Of a DNA stretch of 64,000 nt, positions 27,329 to 38,590 are shown one piece after another (the stretch's first letter is position 1; every line of letters starts with the position of its first letter). The translations under genes were made by a program, and so were the position numbers. Source of the stretch: Mycolicibacterium septicum DSM 44393 (lineage in GTDB: Bacteria; Actinomycetota; Actinomycetes; Mycobacteriales; Mycobacteriaceae); the NCBI RefSeq assembly GCF_000455325.1, contig NZ_HG322951.1, positions 3,519,182 to 3,583,181 on the forward strand, in the 5' to 3' direction. The notes under the pieces are model-generated. The model saw only the letters and a program-made list of their open reading frames with translations, was not told the origin of the DNA and did not search any database.

Positions 27329-28186
27329 TCAGTCCCGCCAAGCGGATTGCAGGATGGCCTCGAGTGCGGCCAGCCGTGCGGAGCGGACCACCCGGTCCAG
27401 AGGCCTCATGGCATCGCCGGCGATCTGGACCTCCGAGGAACTCTGTAGGCCGATCGGCATCAGCCCCGAGCTCACCGTGATGATCGCTTCCACGTGGGCG
27501 GCGTTCTCCAGCACCCGCACGGCCCGGGTCGGGGCATGGTCCGGGATCGGGTGCATCCGGCCGGCCTCGAGGATGTCCTCCACCATGCCGCGCGGGTCGT
27601 CGATGTCGATACCGACACCGGCCCGCAACGCGACCAGGGTGTCGGCGGCCGAGCGCACCGCCGACTTCAACTCGTACTCGGCCTCGCCGAGGTCGTAGTG
27701 CTGCGGCGGCGGCAGAACAGGCAGTGAGTACACCGTCCACGACAGTGCCCGCGGTTCGGGCGCCAACGTGGATTCGGTTTCCACGTCATCGAATTCGAAA
27801 TACTCGAACTCCGGCACCAGCCCGACGCCGTCCAGCTCGTCGTGGGTCACCAGCACCGCTTCGCCGACCGCCAGCGCATCCCGCTGGAACTGCGAACCCG
27901 CGGGCAGACCGCGGACGTCGCCGGGAACCGGCAGGGCCACCCTGATCGAGGGCCTGGTCCCGGATCTGCCGACAGCGGTGCGCAGGGTCTGCAGCAACGA
28001 CACCGAACCGGAGTCCTCCAACTCCGGCCAGGGCAGGCTGGTTCGGACCGCCGCCTGCGAGTCATAAGCGGTCACAGAATGCATTGGTGCCCACTGGGAT
28101 AACGCGTCGAGGACGTCGTCAGGCGCGGCCGCGCCGGCAAGCCAGGCGTTGGCCCACATCGAAAGAGTTGCACTTGGACACCACAT
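27329..28186 (-). CDS. Conserved protein of unknown function (Rv1486c-like)
   Basis: 285 residues. It is soluble and acidic, with no signal peptide. The N-terminus MWCPSATLSMWANAWLAG and the central segment PEFEYFEFDDVETE are distinctive; the second half is helical. It is convergent with hemH (28 bp apart) and divergent from the NfeD gene, the same placement as Rv1486c. No domain or motif pointing to a reaction is visible. Confidence 0.82.
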   Translation of the reverse strand: MWCPSATLSMWANAWLAGAAAPDDVLDALSQWAPMHSVTAYDSQAAVRTSLPWPELEDSGSVSLLQTLRTAVGRSGTRPSIRVALPVPGDVRGLPAGSQFQRDALAVGEAVLVTHDELDGVGLVPEFEYFEFDDVETESTLAPEPRALSWTVYSLPVLPPPQHYDLGEAEYELKSAVRSAADTLVALRAGVGIDIDDPRGMVEDILEAGRMHPIPDHAPTRAVRVLENAAHVEAIITVSSGLMPIGLQSSSEVQIAGDAMRPLDRVVRSARLAALEAILQSAWRD

Positions 28187-28231
28187 GATCCTGGCAGTGT
28201 AATTGTCGGTCGCCGATAAGGCCTGATTCGC

Positions 28232-28237
28232 TAGGGT
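28232..28237 (+). promoter_or_regulatory. -10 element for a leaderless NfeD transcript
   Basis: TAGGGT fits the mycobacterial -10 consensus TANNNT and ends exactly 7 bp before the A of the ATG at 28244. Transcription would begin at the start codon. No ribosome-binding sequence precedes the ATG, which agrees with a leaderless mRNA. Confidence 0.5.
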
Positions 28238-28243
28238 GGGCGC

Positions 28244-28678
28244 ATGCCCCTACCGCTGATCTGGCTCATCCTGGCGCTGGGACTCGCCGGGGCAGAAGCG
28301 CTGACCGGCGACATGTTCCTGCTCATGCTGGCCGGCGGTGCACTGGCCGCGAGCGGATCGAGTTGGCTGTTCGACCTGCCGCTCTGGGCTGACGGCGCGG
28401 TGTTCCTCGTGGTGTCGGTGCTGTTGCTGGTTTTGGTCCGGCCCGCGTTGCGGCGCCGTTTCGAGGCCGGAAGTGGGCTGCCGGACCTGGTCAAGGCGCT
28501 GGAGGGCAAGTCGGCGCTGGTGCTCGAGCGGGTGGCCGAGCACGAGGGCCAGGTCAAGCTGGACGGCGAGGTCTGGACGGCGCGCCCGCTCAACGATCAC
28601 GATGTGTACGAACCGGGTGATCATGTGACCGTCGTGCGAATCGACGGCGCCACCGCGGTGGTCTTCAAATCGATGTAG
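28244..28678 (+). CDS. NfeD-family membrane protein (Rv1487-like)
   Basis: 144 residues: short-form NfeD with N-terminal membrane helices (LPLIWLILALGLAGAEAL, FLLMLAGGALAASGSSWLF, WADGAVFLVVSVLLLVLV) and a C-terminal OB-fold domain (KSALVLERVAEHEGQVKLDGEVWTARPL). NfeD proteins partner with SPFH proteins in membrane microdomains, and the SPFH gene follows 18 bp later. Confidence 0.9.
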   Translation: MPLPLIWLILALGLAGAEALTGDMFLLMLAGGALAASGSSWLFDLPLWADGAVFLVVSVLLLVLVRPALRRRFEAGSGLPDLVKALEGKSALVLERVAEHEGQVKLDGEVWTARPLNDHDVYEPGDHVTVVRIDGATAVVFKSM

Positions 28679-28696
28679 TACCAGGGAGGATTCGCT

Positions 28697-29896
28697 ATGG
28701 GTGGTGCTGTAGTCGGGCTGGTCTTACTGCTCGTACTTGTGGTGTTCGCGATCATCGTGGTGGCCAAATCGGTCGCGCTCATTCCCCAGGCCGAGGCCGC
28801 GGTGATCGAGCGTCTCGGCCGCTACAGCCGCACGGTCAGCGGTCAGCTGACACTGCTGGTGCCGTTCATCGACCGGATCCGCGCCCGGGTGGACCTGCGC
28901 GAGCGGGTTGTGTCCTTCCCACCACAGGGGGTGATCACCGAGGACAACCTGACGCTGGCCATCGACACGGTGGTGTATTTCCGGGTCATGAACCCGCAGG
29001 CCGCCGTCTACGAGATCAGCAACTACATCGTCGGTGTGGAACAGCTGACCACCACCACGCTGCGCAACGTCGTCGGTGGGATGACCCTGGAGCAGACTCT
29101 GACCTCACGCGACTTGATCAACCAGCAACTGCGCGGTGTGCTCGACGAGGCGACCGGCCGGTGGGGGCTTCGCGTCGCCCGGGTCGAGCTGCGCAGCATC
29201 GACCCGCCGCCGTCCATCCAGGAGTCGATGGAAAAGCAGATGAAGGCCGATCGTGACAAGCGGGCCATGATCCTCACCGCCGAGGGTGTGCGGGAATCCT
29301 CGATCAAGCAGGCCGAGGGCCAGAAGCAGTCGCAGATCCTGGCGGCCGAGGGTGCCAAGCAGGCCGCGATCCTGGCCGCCGAGGCCGACCGGCAGTCCCG
29401 GATGCTGCGGGCCCAGGGTGAGCGGGCCGCTCAGTACCTGCAGGCGCAGGGGCAGGCCAAGGCCATCGAGAAGACCTTCGCCGCGATCAAGGCGGGCCGG
29501 CCCACCCCGGAGATGCTGGCGTATCAGTACCTGCAGACGTTGCCGCAGATGGCCAAGGGGGAGGCGAACAAGGTCTGGCTGGTCCCGAGCGACTTCGGTT
29601 CGGCGTTACAGGGTTTCACCAAGATGCTGGGGGCGCCCGGCGAGGACGGCGTCTTCCGGTACACACCGTCGCCCGTGGACGAGGACCTGCCGAAGCCCGA
29701 GGACGACAGCGACGAGGTCGCCGAATGGTTCAACACGGAGACCGATCCCGAGATCGCCCGAGCCGTTGCCAAGGCCGAGGCCGAGGCTCGGGCCACCACT
29801 CCGCCGCTGAGTGCCAGGCCGCCGCAGCCGTCATTGGAGACCCCGCCGGAGGCCCTGCCCAACGAACTGGACGGTGGCGCGCACCGGGCGCAGTAG
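28697..29896 (+). CDS. SPFH/band-7 (stomatin-like) protein (Rv1488-like)
   Basis: 399 residues. One N-terminal membrane helix (about residues 3-26) is followed by the SPFH domain (RLGRYSRTVSGQLTLLVPFIDRIRARVDLRERVVSFPPQGVITEDN). Then comes an Ala/Glu/Gln-rich coiled coil (about residues 175-265), and the C-terminal 80 residues are acidic and proline-rich. It resembles E. coli QmcA and probably assembles into large membrane-bound rings with the NfeD protein. GGGAGGA precedes the ATG. Confidence 0.9.
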   Translation: MGGAVVGLVLLLVLVVFAIIVVAKSVALIPQAEAAVIERLGRYSRTVSGQLTLLVPFIDRIRARVDLRERVVSFPPQGVITEDNLTLAIDTVVYFRVMNPQAAVYEISNYIVGVEQLTTTTLRNVVGGMTLEQTLTSRDLINQQLRGVLDEATGRWGLRVARVELRSIDPPPSIQESMEKQMKADRDKRAMILTAEGVRESSIKQAEGQKQSQILAAEGAKQAAILAAEADRQSRMLRAQGERAAQYLQAQGQAKAIEKTFAAIKAGRPTPEMLAYQYLQTLPQMAKGEANKVWLVPSDFGSALQGFTKMLGAPGEDGVFRYTPSPVDEDLPKPEDDSDEVAEWFNTETDPEIARAVAKAEAEARATTPPLSARPPQPSLETPPEALPNELDGGAHRAQ

Positions 29897-29906
29897 CACC
29901 GGCGCG

Positions 29907-30383
29907 TCAGCGATTCGGCCGTAGTCGGATCTCGACCATCGGCAGCGGTGTGTCCGTCTCGGTGATCGGCTGGCCGAGCGTCTCTTCGAGGACGAGTTTG
30001 AACTGCTGCCAGGTCGTCGGGTGGCGTTCCCGGTAGTCGGTCAGGACCTGATCGGCGCGGCGCTGGTCGAGGACATGGGCGTCGCCGGACACCGGCCGGT
30101 GACTGCCGAGCCACACCCTGACCGCCGGGTTGACCGCGATGTTGCGGAACCACTGCGCTTTCGTACCGAAGCCCGAGGCGACGACGACAGTGTCGGGACT
30201 CGGCCGGTCGACGACTTCGAGGACGACGTAGCGGCGTTCACCGGAGGTGCGGCCGATGTGCTCGAGCATCATCATCCTGGCGCCGAGCAGCGCTCCGGCC
30301 CGGATCCGGTAGAGCCAGATCGGGGCACGTACGAGTCTGCGGTTGCGTAGGAGGCGGGCACCGAAATCGGGCAGTGCGCTCAT
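29907..30383 (-). CDS. Deazaflavin (F420)-dependent nitroreductase-family protein
   Basis: 158 residues from the ATG at 30383; a frame extending to 30470 overlaps the next gene and is unlikely to be used. The fold is the Ddn/DUF385 split-barrel, recognisable from MMMLEHIGRTSGERRYVVLEVVD and VVASGFGTKAQWFRNIAVNPAVRVWLG. Members bind F420 and reduce quinones or nitro compounds, but many have no known substrate. It is convergent with the SPFH gene and 22 bp downstream of the VTT-domain gene. Confidence 0.88.
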   Translation of the reverse strand: MSALPDFGARLLRNRRLVRAPIWLYRIRAGALLGARMMMLEHIGRTSGERRYVVLEVVDRPSPDTVVVASGFGTKAQWFRNIAVNPAVRVWLGSHRPVSGDAHVLDQRRADQVLTDYRERHPTTWQQFKLVLEETLGQPITETDTPLPMVEIRLRPNR

Positions 30384-30405
30384 GCGTCGTCCCCTCTCGC
30401 GCCGT

Positions 30406-31170
30406 TCACGGCTCTGTGAAAATGCGCGGGATGTCCACCGGTTGCGGTGTGTCGGGCTGCAGCTGCGCACGCTCGCGGTGGTGGAGGCGCATCTCGTAGA
30501 CCAGTCCGGTCACACCGAGTGCGGCGGTGCTCAGCGACACCAGGATCAGCGCCGGGCTGATGTTCCCCGTCAACGCGTCGCCCAGGATGACGACCGCCGC
30601 GGTGCCGGGGAACAGCCCCACCAGCGTCGCCAAGGTGTAGGGCACCACCCGCACGGCGGACGCGCCGGCCGCGTAGTTCAGTACCGAGAAGGGCACCGCC
30701 GGAATCAGCCGCATGGACAGCACCACCGGCCAGCCACGCCGCCGCAGCCGGGTGTCCAGTGATTCGATCCGGGGGTGGGGCAGCAGCCGGTTGAGCTGCC
30801 AGCCGGCCGCGCGGATCAGGAACAGGGCCAGCACCGCACTCACCGCGCTGGCCGCCACCGCGATCGCCACGCCCAGCACGGGGCCGAACAGCAGGCCCGC
30901 GGCCAGGGTGAAGGCGGTGCGGGGGAACGGGAAGACCGTCACCACGATGTGGGCGCCGAGGAAGGCCAGCGGGAACCAGGGCCCCACCGAGGTCGCCCAG
31001 TCCCGCATCTGCATCGCTGTCGGCAACGGAATCAGCACGGCAACTGCGACGAGAATCACAATGCCGGCCAACAGGCCCACGATCCGCCGAGGTGGCAGCT
31101 GGGAAGCCGTCGCGATCACCGCGGCGCGCACCACGCGCAGGGTTCTGACGACGGGTTTCACGTCATACAA
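30406..31170 (-). CDS. TVP38/TMEM64 (VTT-domain) membrane protein (Rv1491c-like)
   Basis: 254 residues from the TTG at 31170; an in-frame GTG three codons later is an alternative. It has five or six membrane helices with the VTT hallmark segment FPFPRTAFTLAAGLLFGPVLGVAIAVAAS and a later SMRLIPAVPFSVLNYAAGAS. Related DedA/VTT proteins act as lipid scramblases or transporters; the role here is not known. It diverges from mutA. Confidence 0.88.
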   Translation of the reverse strand: MYDVKPVVRTLRVVRAAVIATASQLPPRRIVGLLAGIVILVAVAVLIPLPTAMQMRDWATSVGPWFPLAFLGAHIVVTVFPFPRTAFTLAAGLLFGPVLGVAIAVAASAVSAVLALFLIRAAGWQLNRLLPHPRIESLDTRLRRRGWPVVLSMRLIPAVPFSVLNYAAGASAVRVVPYTLATLVGLFPGTAAVVILGDALTGNISPALILVSLSTAALGVTGLVYEMRLHHRERAQLQPDTPQPVDIPRIFTEP

Positions 31171-31305
31171 CAGTACGGGCCGCCGGCGCGGAACACCGGT
31201 GGGCGCCGCCGTGAGTCGACCGACCAGCGGTCAGCACCGTGATGGCGATCATTTAGCCTGAGGGGCGAGTGGGTAGGTCACACGCTGCGATAACAGGAGA
31301 TGCGG

Positions 31306-33171
31306 GTGTCGTTACAGGGGACTAGTGCGGTCGAGTCGGACCGTCGGCAGTGGCGGACGGCGGTCGCCGGCGTGCTGGCCAAGAGCAGCCGGCGGGATGT
31401 CGCCGATCTGCCGGCCGAGCCGGAGCGCCTACTGGATTCGCAAACCTATGAGGGTTTCGCCATCCGGCCGCTCTACACCAGCCTGGACGCGCTTCCGGAG
31501 ACCGCCCTGCCGGGGCAGTGGCCGTTCGTTCGCGGCGGCGATGCTCTTCGGGACGTGAAGTCGGGCTGGAAGGTCGTCGAGAGCTTCCCCGCTGTCGCGG
31601 GCAGCGCCGTGGGCACGGTCAACGGCGCGGTGCTGGTGGCGCTGACCGAGGGTGCCAGTGCGCTGGCCGTGCGGGTCGGCGGCGAGGACGGTATCGCTCT
31701 GGGTGAGCTGGACCGCCTGCTGGACGGTGTGTTCCTGGATCTGGTGCCGGTGATCTTCGAAGGCGTTGCGAACACCGCGGCAGACCTGACCGCCGTCGCC
31801 GACGCAGTGTTGCCGCTTCTCGAGGATCTTGACGACGACCAGCGCTCGCGGTTGTCGATCGACCTGGGTGTCGACCCGCTGACCGCGCCGCTCTCGGGGC
31901 AGCCCGCCTCTGATGACGCCGACCTGCCGGCCACCGTCGCCAAGCTCACCGGCCACGCCGGTGGAGTGCGGGCGATCACGGTCGACGGCCCGGCGTTCCA
32001 CAACCTGGGCGCCAGCGCGGCGTGGGAGCTCGCCGGCTCGGTTGCCGCGGCCGTCGCCTATCTGCGGATCATGAACGACGGCGGAATAGCGGCTCCGGAT
32101 GCGCTGCGGCAGATCAGTTTCCGGTACGCCGCCGATGATGATCAGTTCATGACGATCGCCAAGTTGCGGGTCGCGCGGCAGCTCTGGGCCCGAGTCGCCG
32201 AGGTGGTCAATGCCGCGGATGCCGGCGCCGCCCGAATCCATGCCGTGACCTCGCTGCCGATGATGACGCAGCGGGATCCCTGGGTGAACATGTTGCGCAC
32301 CACTCTGGCCGCCTTCGCCGCGGGCGTCGGGGGAGCCGACACCGTGCAGGTGCACCCGTTCGACGCGGCGATTCCCGACGGCCTGGACGGGTCGTCGACG
32401 AGTTTCACCCGCCGCATCGCCCGCAACACCCAGCTGCTGCTGCTCGAGGAGTCGCACATCGGTCAGGTGCTCGACCCGGCCGGTGGCTCATGGTTTGTCG
32501 AAGACCTGACCGCGCAACTCGCCGAGCAGGCCTGGGCGCATTTCCAGGACATCGAGGCGCGCGGCGGATTCGTCGCGGCCCGCGACTACATCGCTGCCCA
32601 GATCGCCGACGTCGCCGCCCGGCGCAGTGCCGACATCGCGCACCGCCGCACTTCGATCACCGGTGTCAACGAATTCCCCAACCTCGACGAAAAGCCGCTC
32701 CCACAAAGTGGTTCGGCGTCCTCGATCGCTCGGTACGCGGCCGGATTCGAGGCGCTGCGCGACCGTTCGGATGCGTTCCTGGCAACGACCGGTGCACGTC
32801 CCAAGGTTCTGTTGCTGCCGCTGGGACCGCTGTCCGAGCACAACATCCGCACCACGTTCGCGTCGAACCTGTTGGCTTCCGGCGGAATCGAGGCGATCAA
32901 CCCCGGGGTCCTGGACGCAGCCGCGGTTGCCGCGGCGGTGGCCGAAGCCGGTGCCCCGACGGTGGCGGTGCTGTGCGGAACCGATGCCCGTTACGGCGCC
33001 GAGGCGTCCGGAGCGGTGGCCGCCGCCCGCGCTGCCGGTGTCCGTCAGGTGTTGCTCGCCGGCCCGGAAAAGGCTGTCGCCGAAGCCGACTCGAAGCCCG
33101 ACGGATATCTGACCGCGAAGATCGATGCGGTCGAAGCCTTGTCGAACCTCCTCACCGGACTGGGGGCCTGA
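31306..33171 (+). CDS. mutA: Methylmalonyl-CoA mutase small subunit
   Basis: Non-catalytic partner of MutB in the adenosylcobalamin-dependent interconversion of methylmalonyl-CoA and succinyl-CoA. It is 621 residues from the GTG at 31306, six bases after an AGGAG; the ATG at 31300 directly abuts that sequence. The TIM-barrel region (TVDGPAFHNLGASAAWELA; ARNTQLLLLEESHIGQVLDPAGGSW) is present, while the C-terminal flavodoxin-like domain lacks the DxHxxG cobalamin ligand, as usual. The enzyme links propionate metabolism to the methylmalonyl-CoA used by the PKS in this window. Confidence 0.95.
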   Translation: MSLQGTSAVESDRRQWRTAVAGVLAKSSRRDVADLPAEPERLLDSQTYEGFAIRPLYTSLDALPETALPGQWPFVRGGDALRDVKSGWKVVESFPAVAGSAVGTVNGAVLVALTEGASALAVRVGGEDGIALGELDRLLDGVFLDLVPVIFEGVANTAADLTAVADAVLPLLEDLDDDQRSRLSIDLGVDPLTAPLSGQPASDDADLPATVAKLTGHAGGVRAITVDGPAFHNLGASAAWELAGSVAAAVAYLRIMNDGGIAAPDALRQISFRYAADDDQFMTIAKLRVARQLWARVAEVVNAADAGAARIHAVTSLPMMTQRDPWVNMLRTTLAAFAAGVGGADTVQVHPFDAAIPDGLDGSSTSFTRRIARNTQLLLLEESHIGQVLDPAGGSWFVEDLTAQLAEQAWAHFQDIEARGGFVAARDYIAAQIADVAARRSADIAHRRTSITGVNEFPNLDEKPLPQSGSASSIARYAAGFEALRDRSDAFLATTGARPKVLLLPLGPLSEHNIRTTFASNLLASGGIEAINPGVLDAAAVAAAVAEAGAPTVAVLCGTDARYGAEASGAVAAARAAGVRQVLLAGPEKAVAEADSKPDGYLTAKIDAVEALSNLLTGLGA

Positions 33172-33172
33172 G

Positions 33173-35440
<2,268 letters not shown>

Positions 35441-35480
35441 TGGCTTCCGTTCGGAGGGCAGGAGCGGAGCGACCCGGGAT

Positions 35481-36452
35481 ATGAACTCACCTCGCGAACT
35501 GGCGGCGGCCATCCGTAATGGCGACCGCGCCGCGCTGGCGCGGGCCATCACGATGGTCGAGTCCACCCGGGCCGATCATCGTGACCAGGCCCAGCAGTTG
35601 CTGCTGGAGCTCATGCCGGACGCAGGCAAAGCCCAGCATGTCGGTATCACCGGGGTTCCCGGTGTCGGCAAGTCGACGACGATCGAAGCCCTCGGCATGT
35701 ACCTGATCGAGGCAGGTCACCGGGTAGCGGTCCTGGCTGTTGACCCGTCGTCGACGCGCACCGGGGGCTCGATCCTGGGCGACAAGACCCGGATGGCCCG
35801 CCTGGCGGTCCATCCGGACGCCTACATCCGGCCGTCACCGACCTCTGGGACGCTCGGCGGGGTGGCAAAGGCCACCCGGGAGACCATCGTGCTGCTGGAG
35901 GCGGCGGGCTACGACGTCATCCTGGTCGAGACCGTTGGAGTGGGGCAGTCCGAGGTCACGGTGTCGAACATGGTCGACACGTTCGTCTTTCTCACCCTGG
36001 CCCGCACCGGCGACCAGTTGCAGGGCATCAAGAAGGGTGTCCTGGAGCTGGCCGATGTCATCGTCGTCAACAAGGCCGACGGCGAGCACGCGATCGAGGC
36101 CAAGGCGGCCGCCCGCGAACTGACCGGAGCTATCCGTCTGATCTACCCGCGCGAAACACTATGGCGGCCACCGGTTCTCACGATGAGCGCGATCGAGGGG
36201 CACGGGCTTGCCGAGCTGTGGGAGACAGTGCTCAAGCACCGTGAGGTGCTCACCGAGGCGGGCGAGTTCGAAGCCAGGCGCCGCGCGCAGCAGGTGGACT
36301 GGACCTGGTCGATGGTGCGCGACACCGTGCTGGACCGGGTGATGTCGCATCCTGGGGTGCGCGAGATCCGCGACGAGGTGGAACGCCGGGTGCGCGAGGG
36401 CGAACTGACCCCGGCGCTGGCGGCTCAGGAGATTCTCGACGCTGCCGACTGA
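35481..36452 (+). CDS. meaB: MeaB, G-protein chaperone of methylmalonyl-CoA mutase
   Basis: GTPase that protects and reloads the mutase with adenosylcobalamin, 323 residues. P-loop GVPGVGKST is at 58-66, followed by the DPSSTRTGGSILGDKTRM switch region, ETVGVGQSE and the NKAD specificity motif. A GTG at 35433 inside the mutB stop region would add 16 poorly conserved residues; the ATG at 35481 matches the family. Matches Rv1496. Confidence 0.94.
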   Translation: MNSPRELAAAIRNGDRAALARAITMVESTRADHRDQAQQLLLELMPDAGKAQHVGITGVPGVGKSTTIEALGMYLIEAGHRVAVLAVDPSSTRTGGSILGDKTRMARLAVHPDAYIRPSPTSGTLGGVAKATRETIVLLEAAGYDVILVETVGVGQSEVTVSNMVDTFVFLTLARTGDQLQGIKKGVLELADVIVVNKADGEHAIEAKAAARELTGAIRLIYPRETLWRPPVLTMSAIEGHGLAELWETVLKHREVLTEAGEFEARRRAQQVDWTWSMVRDTVLDRVMSHPGVREIRDEVERRVREGELTPALAAQEILDAAD

Positions 36453-36518
36453 CAGGACGTCTGCCGCACTTACGCTGTTGCAAGCGACACGGAAGCGAAA
36501 GGCTGGTCTGAGCCGGAG

Positions 36519-36860
36519 ATGAGGGACGTGAAGGCGAAACTGCGTGTGTTCGTGGGCGCTGTGATGGTCGGCGGTGTGGTGTTGACCGGGTGCGGGGGAG
36601 GCGGGTCGACCGGTACCCAGCCCACCGTGGCCAAGACGAAGCTCCAAGCTCTGGCGAAGGAGAAGCTGGAAGCCGCGGCCAAGCGCAAAGCCAAGTCTGT
36701 GACCTGCGAAGACGGCATCGTCGGCAAGGTGGGGGCGACCCAGCGTTGTGTGCTGACAGCCAAGGACGGCACCAAGTACGGCGTTACGGCTACGGTCAAG
36801 ACTGTCGAGTCCGACAACGTCAACATCGACTTCAAGGTGGACGACAAGCCGACGCAGTGA
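36519..36860 (+). CDS. DUF4333-type lipoprotein
   Basis: 113 residues. The signal peptide ends in a lipobox VVLTGC with lipidated C25. The mature part starts with a Gly-rich and then a Lys/Ala-rich helical stretch, followed by a small beta domain, TCEDGIVGKVGATQRCVLTAKDGTKYGVTAT. Two cysteines there suggest the DUF4333 disulfide. It is probably anchored on the outer face of the plasma membrane. Function unknown. Confidence 0.82.
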   Translation: MRDVKAKLRVFVGAVMVGGVVLTGCGGGGSTGTQPTVAKTKLQALAKEKLEAAAKRKAKSVTCEDGIVGKVGATQRCVLTAKDGTKYGVTATVKTVESDNVNIDFKVDDKPTQ

Positions 36861-36899
36861 TCTGGGGGCCGTTCTCCGGCTAACAGGTAGGTAACGCTT

Positions 36900-38201
36900 G
36901 TGGAATTTGCCGGGGGTCCAGGTAAATTCGAGTGTGTGACCGATCACAACGGGGTGCGCGACGAGGCGCTCCCACACGGCGTCCAAGGCGCGGCGGACAG
37001 GAACTTCTCCTGTACGGTCCGCGGGTTCTCGAAATTGTTCCCAGGCCGGAAGTACGGCGGCGGGGCGCTGGTGATTCTGCAGGACGGAGCGCCCGTCGTC
37101 GACGTCTGGACCGGCTACTCGGATCGTGAAGGTACACAACATTGGACGGCCGATACCGCCGCGATGGTGTTCTCCGCGACAAAGGGGATGGCCTCGACAG
37201 TCATCCATCGCCTCGTCGACCGCGGTCTGATCGAATACGACAGCCCGGTGAGCGCGTACTGGCCTGAATTCGCGGCCAGCGGCAAATCCGCGATCACGGT
37301 GCGGCAGGTGATGGCGCACGAGGCCGGGCTGTCTCAGCTCAATGGCGTCAGCAAAGCCGATCTGCTGGATCACCTGGTGATGGAGGGCCGGGTTGCCGCC
37401 GCGCCGGTCAACTCGATTCTGTTCGGCAAGCCGGCCTACCACGCCCTGACCTACGGCTGGTTGTTGTCAGGTCTGGCTCGTGCGGTGACCGGGCGGAGCA
37501 TGCGTGAGCTGTTCCGTGCCGAGCTGGCGGAACCGCTGGGGACAGACGGTCTTCACCTGGGGCGCCCACCGGTGGGGTCTCCCACCCGGGCGGCGCAAAT
37601 CCTTCTGCCGCAACGGCATTGGCCCAACCAGATCTTCGACTTCGTCGCGCCGAGGGTCGCCGCGTTGAACTCCTCCCGGGCCTTCGGCTCGATGTACTTC
37701 CCCGGCGTGATGTCGCTGGTTCAGGGCGACACTCCGTTCCTGGACTCCGAGGCGCCTGCGGTCAACGGCGTGGCTACTGCCCGCGGCCTGGCCAGGATGT
37801 ACGGCGCGATCGCCAACGGGGGCCGCTTCAACGGCGTGGAATACCTGTCCGAGCGCACGGTGGCCGGGCTGGCCGGTCCGCCCGGATTGCGTCCGGACCA
37901 CAATCTGGGGGTGCCACTCGGCTTCCACCTCGGATATCACTCGGTCCCGTTCGGGGTGATGCCCGGATTCGGGCACGTGGGGCTCGGTGGGTCGGTCGGC
38001 TGGGCGGACCCGGCCAGCGGGCTGGCGATCGGCTTCGTACACAACCGGCTGTTGACGCCGATGGTGCTCGACATGGCTGCCTTCGTCGGTCTGAACGCTC
38101 TGATCCGAAAGGACGTCGCCCGCGCCCGCAAGCGGGGATACGTAGCCGTACCGGATCTCGGTGCGTCACCGCACGGGTTGCCCAGGCCCGCCGCGGGCTA
38201 G
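36900..38201 (+). CDS. lipL: LipL-type esterase/beta-lactamase family protein
   Basis: Serine hydrolase of the class C beta-lactamase/esterase VIII fold, 433 residues from the GTG at 36900; a GTG at 36936 is an alternative start. The catalytic SxxK is S92-A-T-K95 in MVFSATKGM, and the tyrosine motif region is YHALTYGWLLSGLARAVTG. The C-terminal GFGHVGLGGSVGWADPASG provides the third motif. It matches M. tuberculosis LipL (Rv1497). No signal peptide is obvious. It is followed by a strong terminator that separates it from the lipid cluster. Confidence 0.92.
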   Translation: MEFAGGPGKFECVTDHNGVRDEALPHGVQGAADRNFSCTVRGFSKLFPGRKYGGGALVILQDGAPVVDVWTGYSDREGTQHWTADTAAMVFSATKGMASTVIHRLVDRGLIEYDSPVSAYWPEFAASGKSAITVRQVMAHEAGLSQLNGVSKADLLDHLVMEGRVAAAPVNSILFGKPAYHALTYGWLLSGLARAVTGRSMRELFRAELAEPLGTDGLHLGRPPVGSPTRAAQILLPQRHWPNQIFDFVAPRVAALNSSRAFGSMYFPGVMSLVQGDTPFLDSEAPAVNGVATARGLARMYGAIANGGRFNGVEYLSERTVAGLAGPPGLRPDHNLGVPLGFHLGYHSVPFGVMPGFGHVGLGGSVGWADPASGLAIGFVHNRLLTPMVLDMAAFVGLNALIRKDVARARKRGYVAVPDLGASPHGLPRPAAG

Positions 38202-38223
38202 TTCGTCGCTCATCGACATAAGG

Positions 38224-38257
38224 CCGACCTGACGAATGGCGTCAGGTCGGTTTTATT
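38224..38257 (+). terminator. Intrinsic terminator after lipL
   Basis: A perfect 11-bp stem CCGACCTGACG (38224-38234) / CGTCAGGTCGG (38240-38250) with loop AATGG is followed by TTTTATT. It begins 22 bp past the lipL stop. Canonical terminators of this quality are uncommon in mycobacteria. Confidence 0.92.
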
Positions 38258-38311
38258 CGTTGCGGGGGGTCCAAGTGGGCCCGCGGAGGCGGCCACAACG
38301 CTCCGAGCTGC

Positions 38312-38327
38312 AGTGATATACATCACA
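38312..38327. promoter_or_regulatory. CRP-like site
   Basis: AGTGATATACATCACA fits the CRP/Cmr family consensus TGTGA-N6-TCACA at nine of ten defined positions. It lies three bases upstream of the TCCCA/TGGGA palindrome and about 850 bp ahead of the PKS gene. Confidence 0.55.
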
Positions 38328-38330
38328 CAA

Positions 38331-38348
38331 TGTCCCAGTTATGGGACA
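38331..38348. promoter_or_regulatory. Operator A: TGTCCCA-N4-TGGGACA palindrome
   Basis: A perfect 7-bp inverted repeat with spacer GTTA. It shares 14 of 18 bases with the palindrome at 58611-58628 beside the HTH regulator gene. The pair suggests that the regulator controls the cluster's leader. Confidence 0.65.
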
Positions 38349-38590
38349 CCCTTACTGGACATGCAGCGCTTCTCCGTCGTTAACCCCGGTCGGTTTGCTT
38401 TTCAATGCAACCAGTGGGCTTGGTCACGCAATCGCGGACGGCGTGGGCTGAGTCTCAATACGCCCGTGTCGAGGCCTGCGTCCGCCCAGCGCCGCCTCAG
38501 GGGGTTGCGAGCCACCGGGCCATCTTCATGATCAGCGCTGGTCGCTACCGTTGCAGTGTCAATTAATCCCATTAGCCAATGCGGCTATCA

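Noticed and set aside
38361..38531. 56-codon open frame after operator A
   Set aside because: It starts 12 bp past the operator, which drew attention, but the product is a basic low-information peptide with no ribosome-binding site and no well-placed -10 for a leaderless start.
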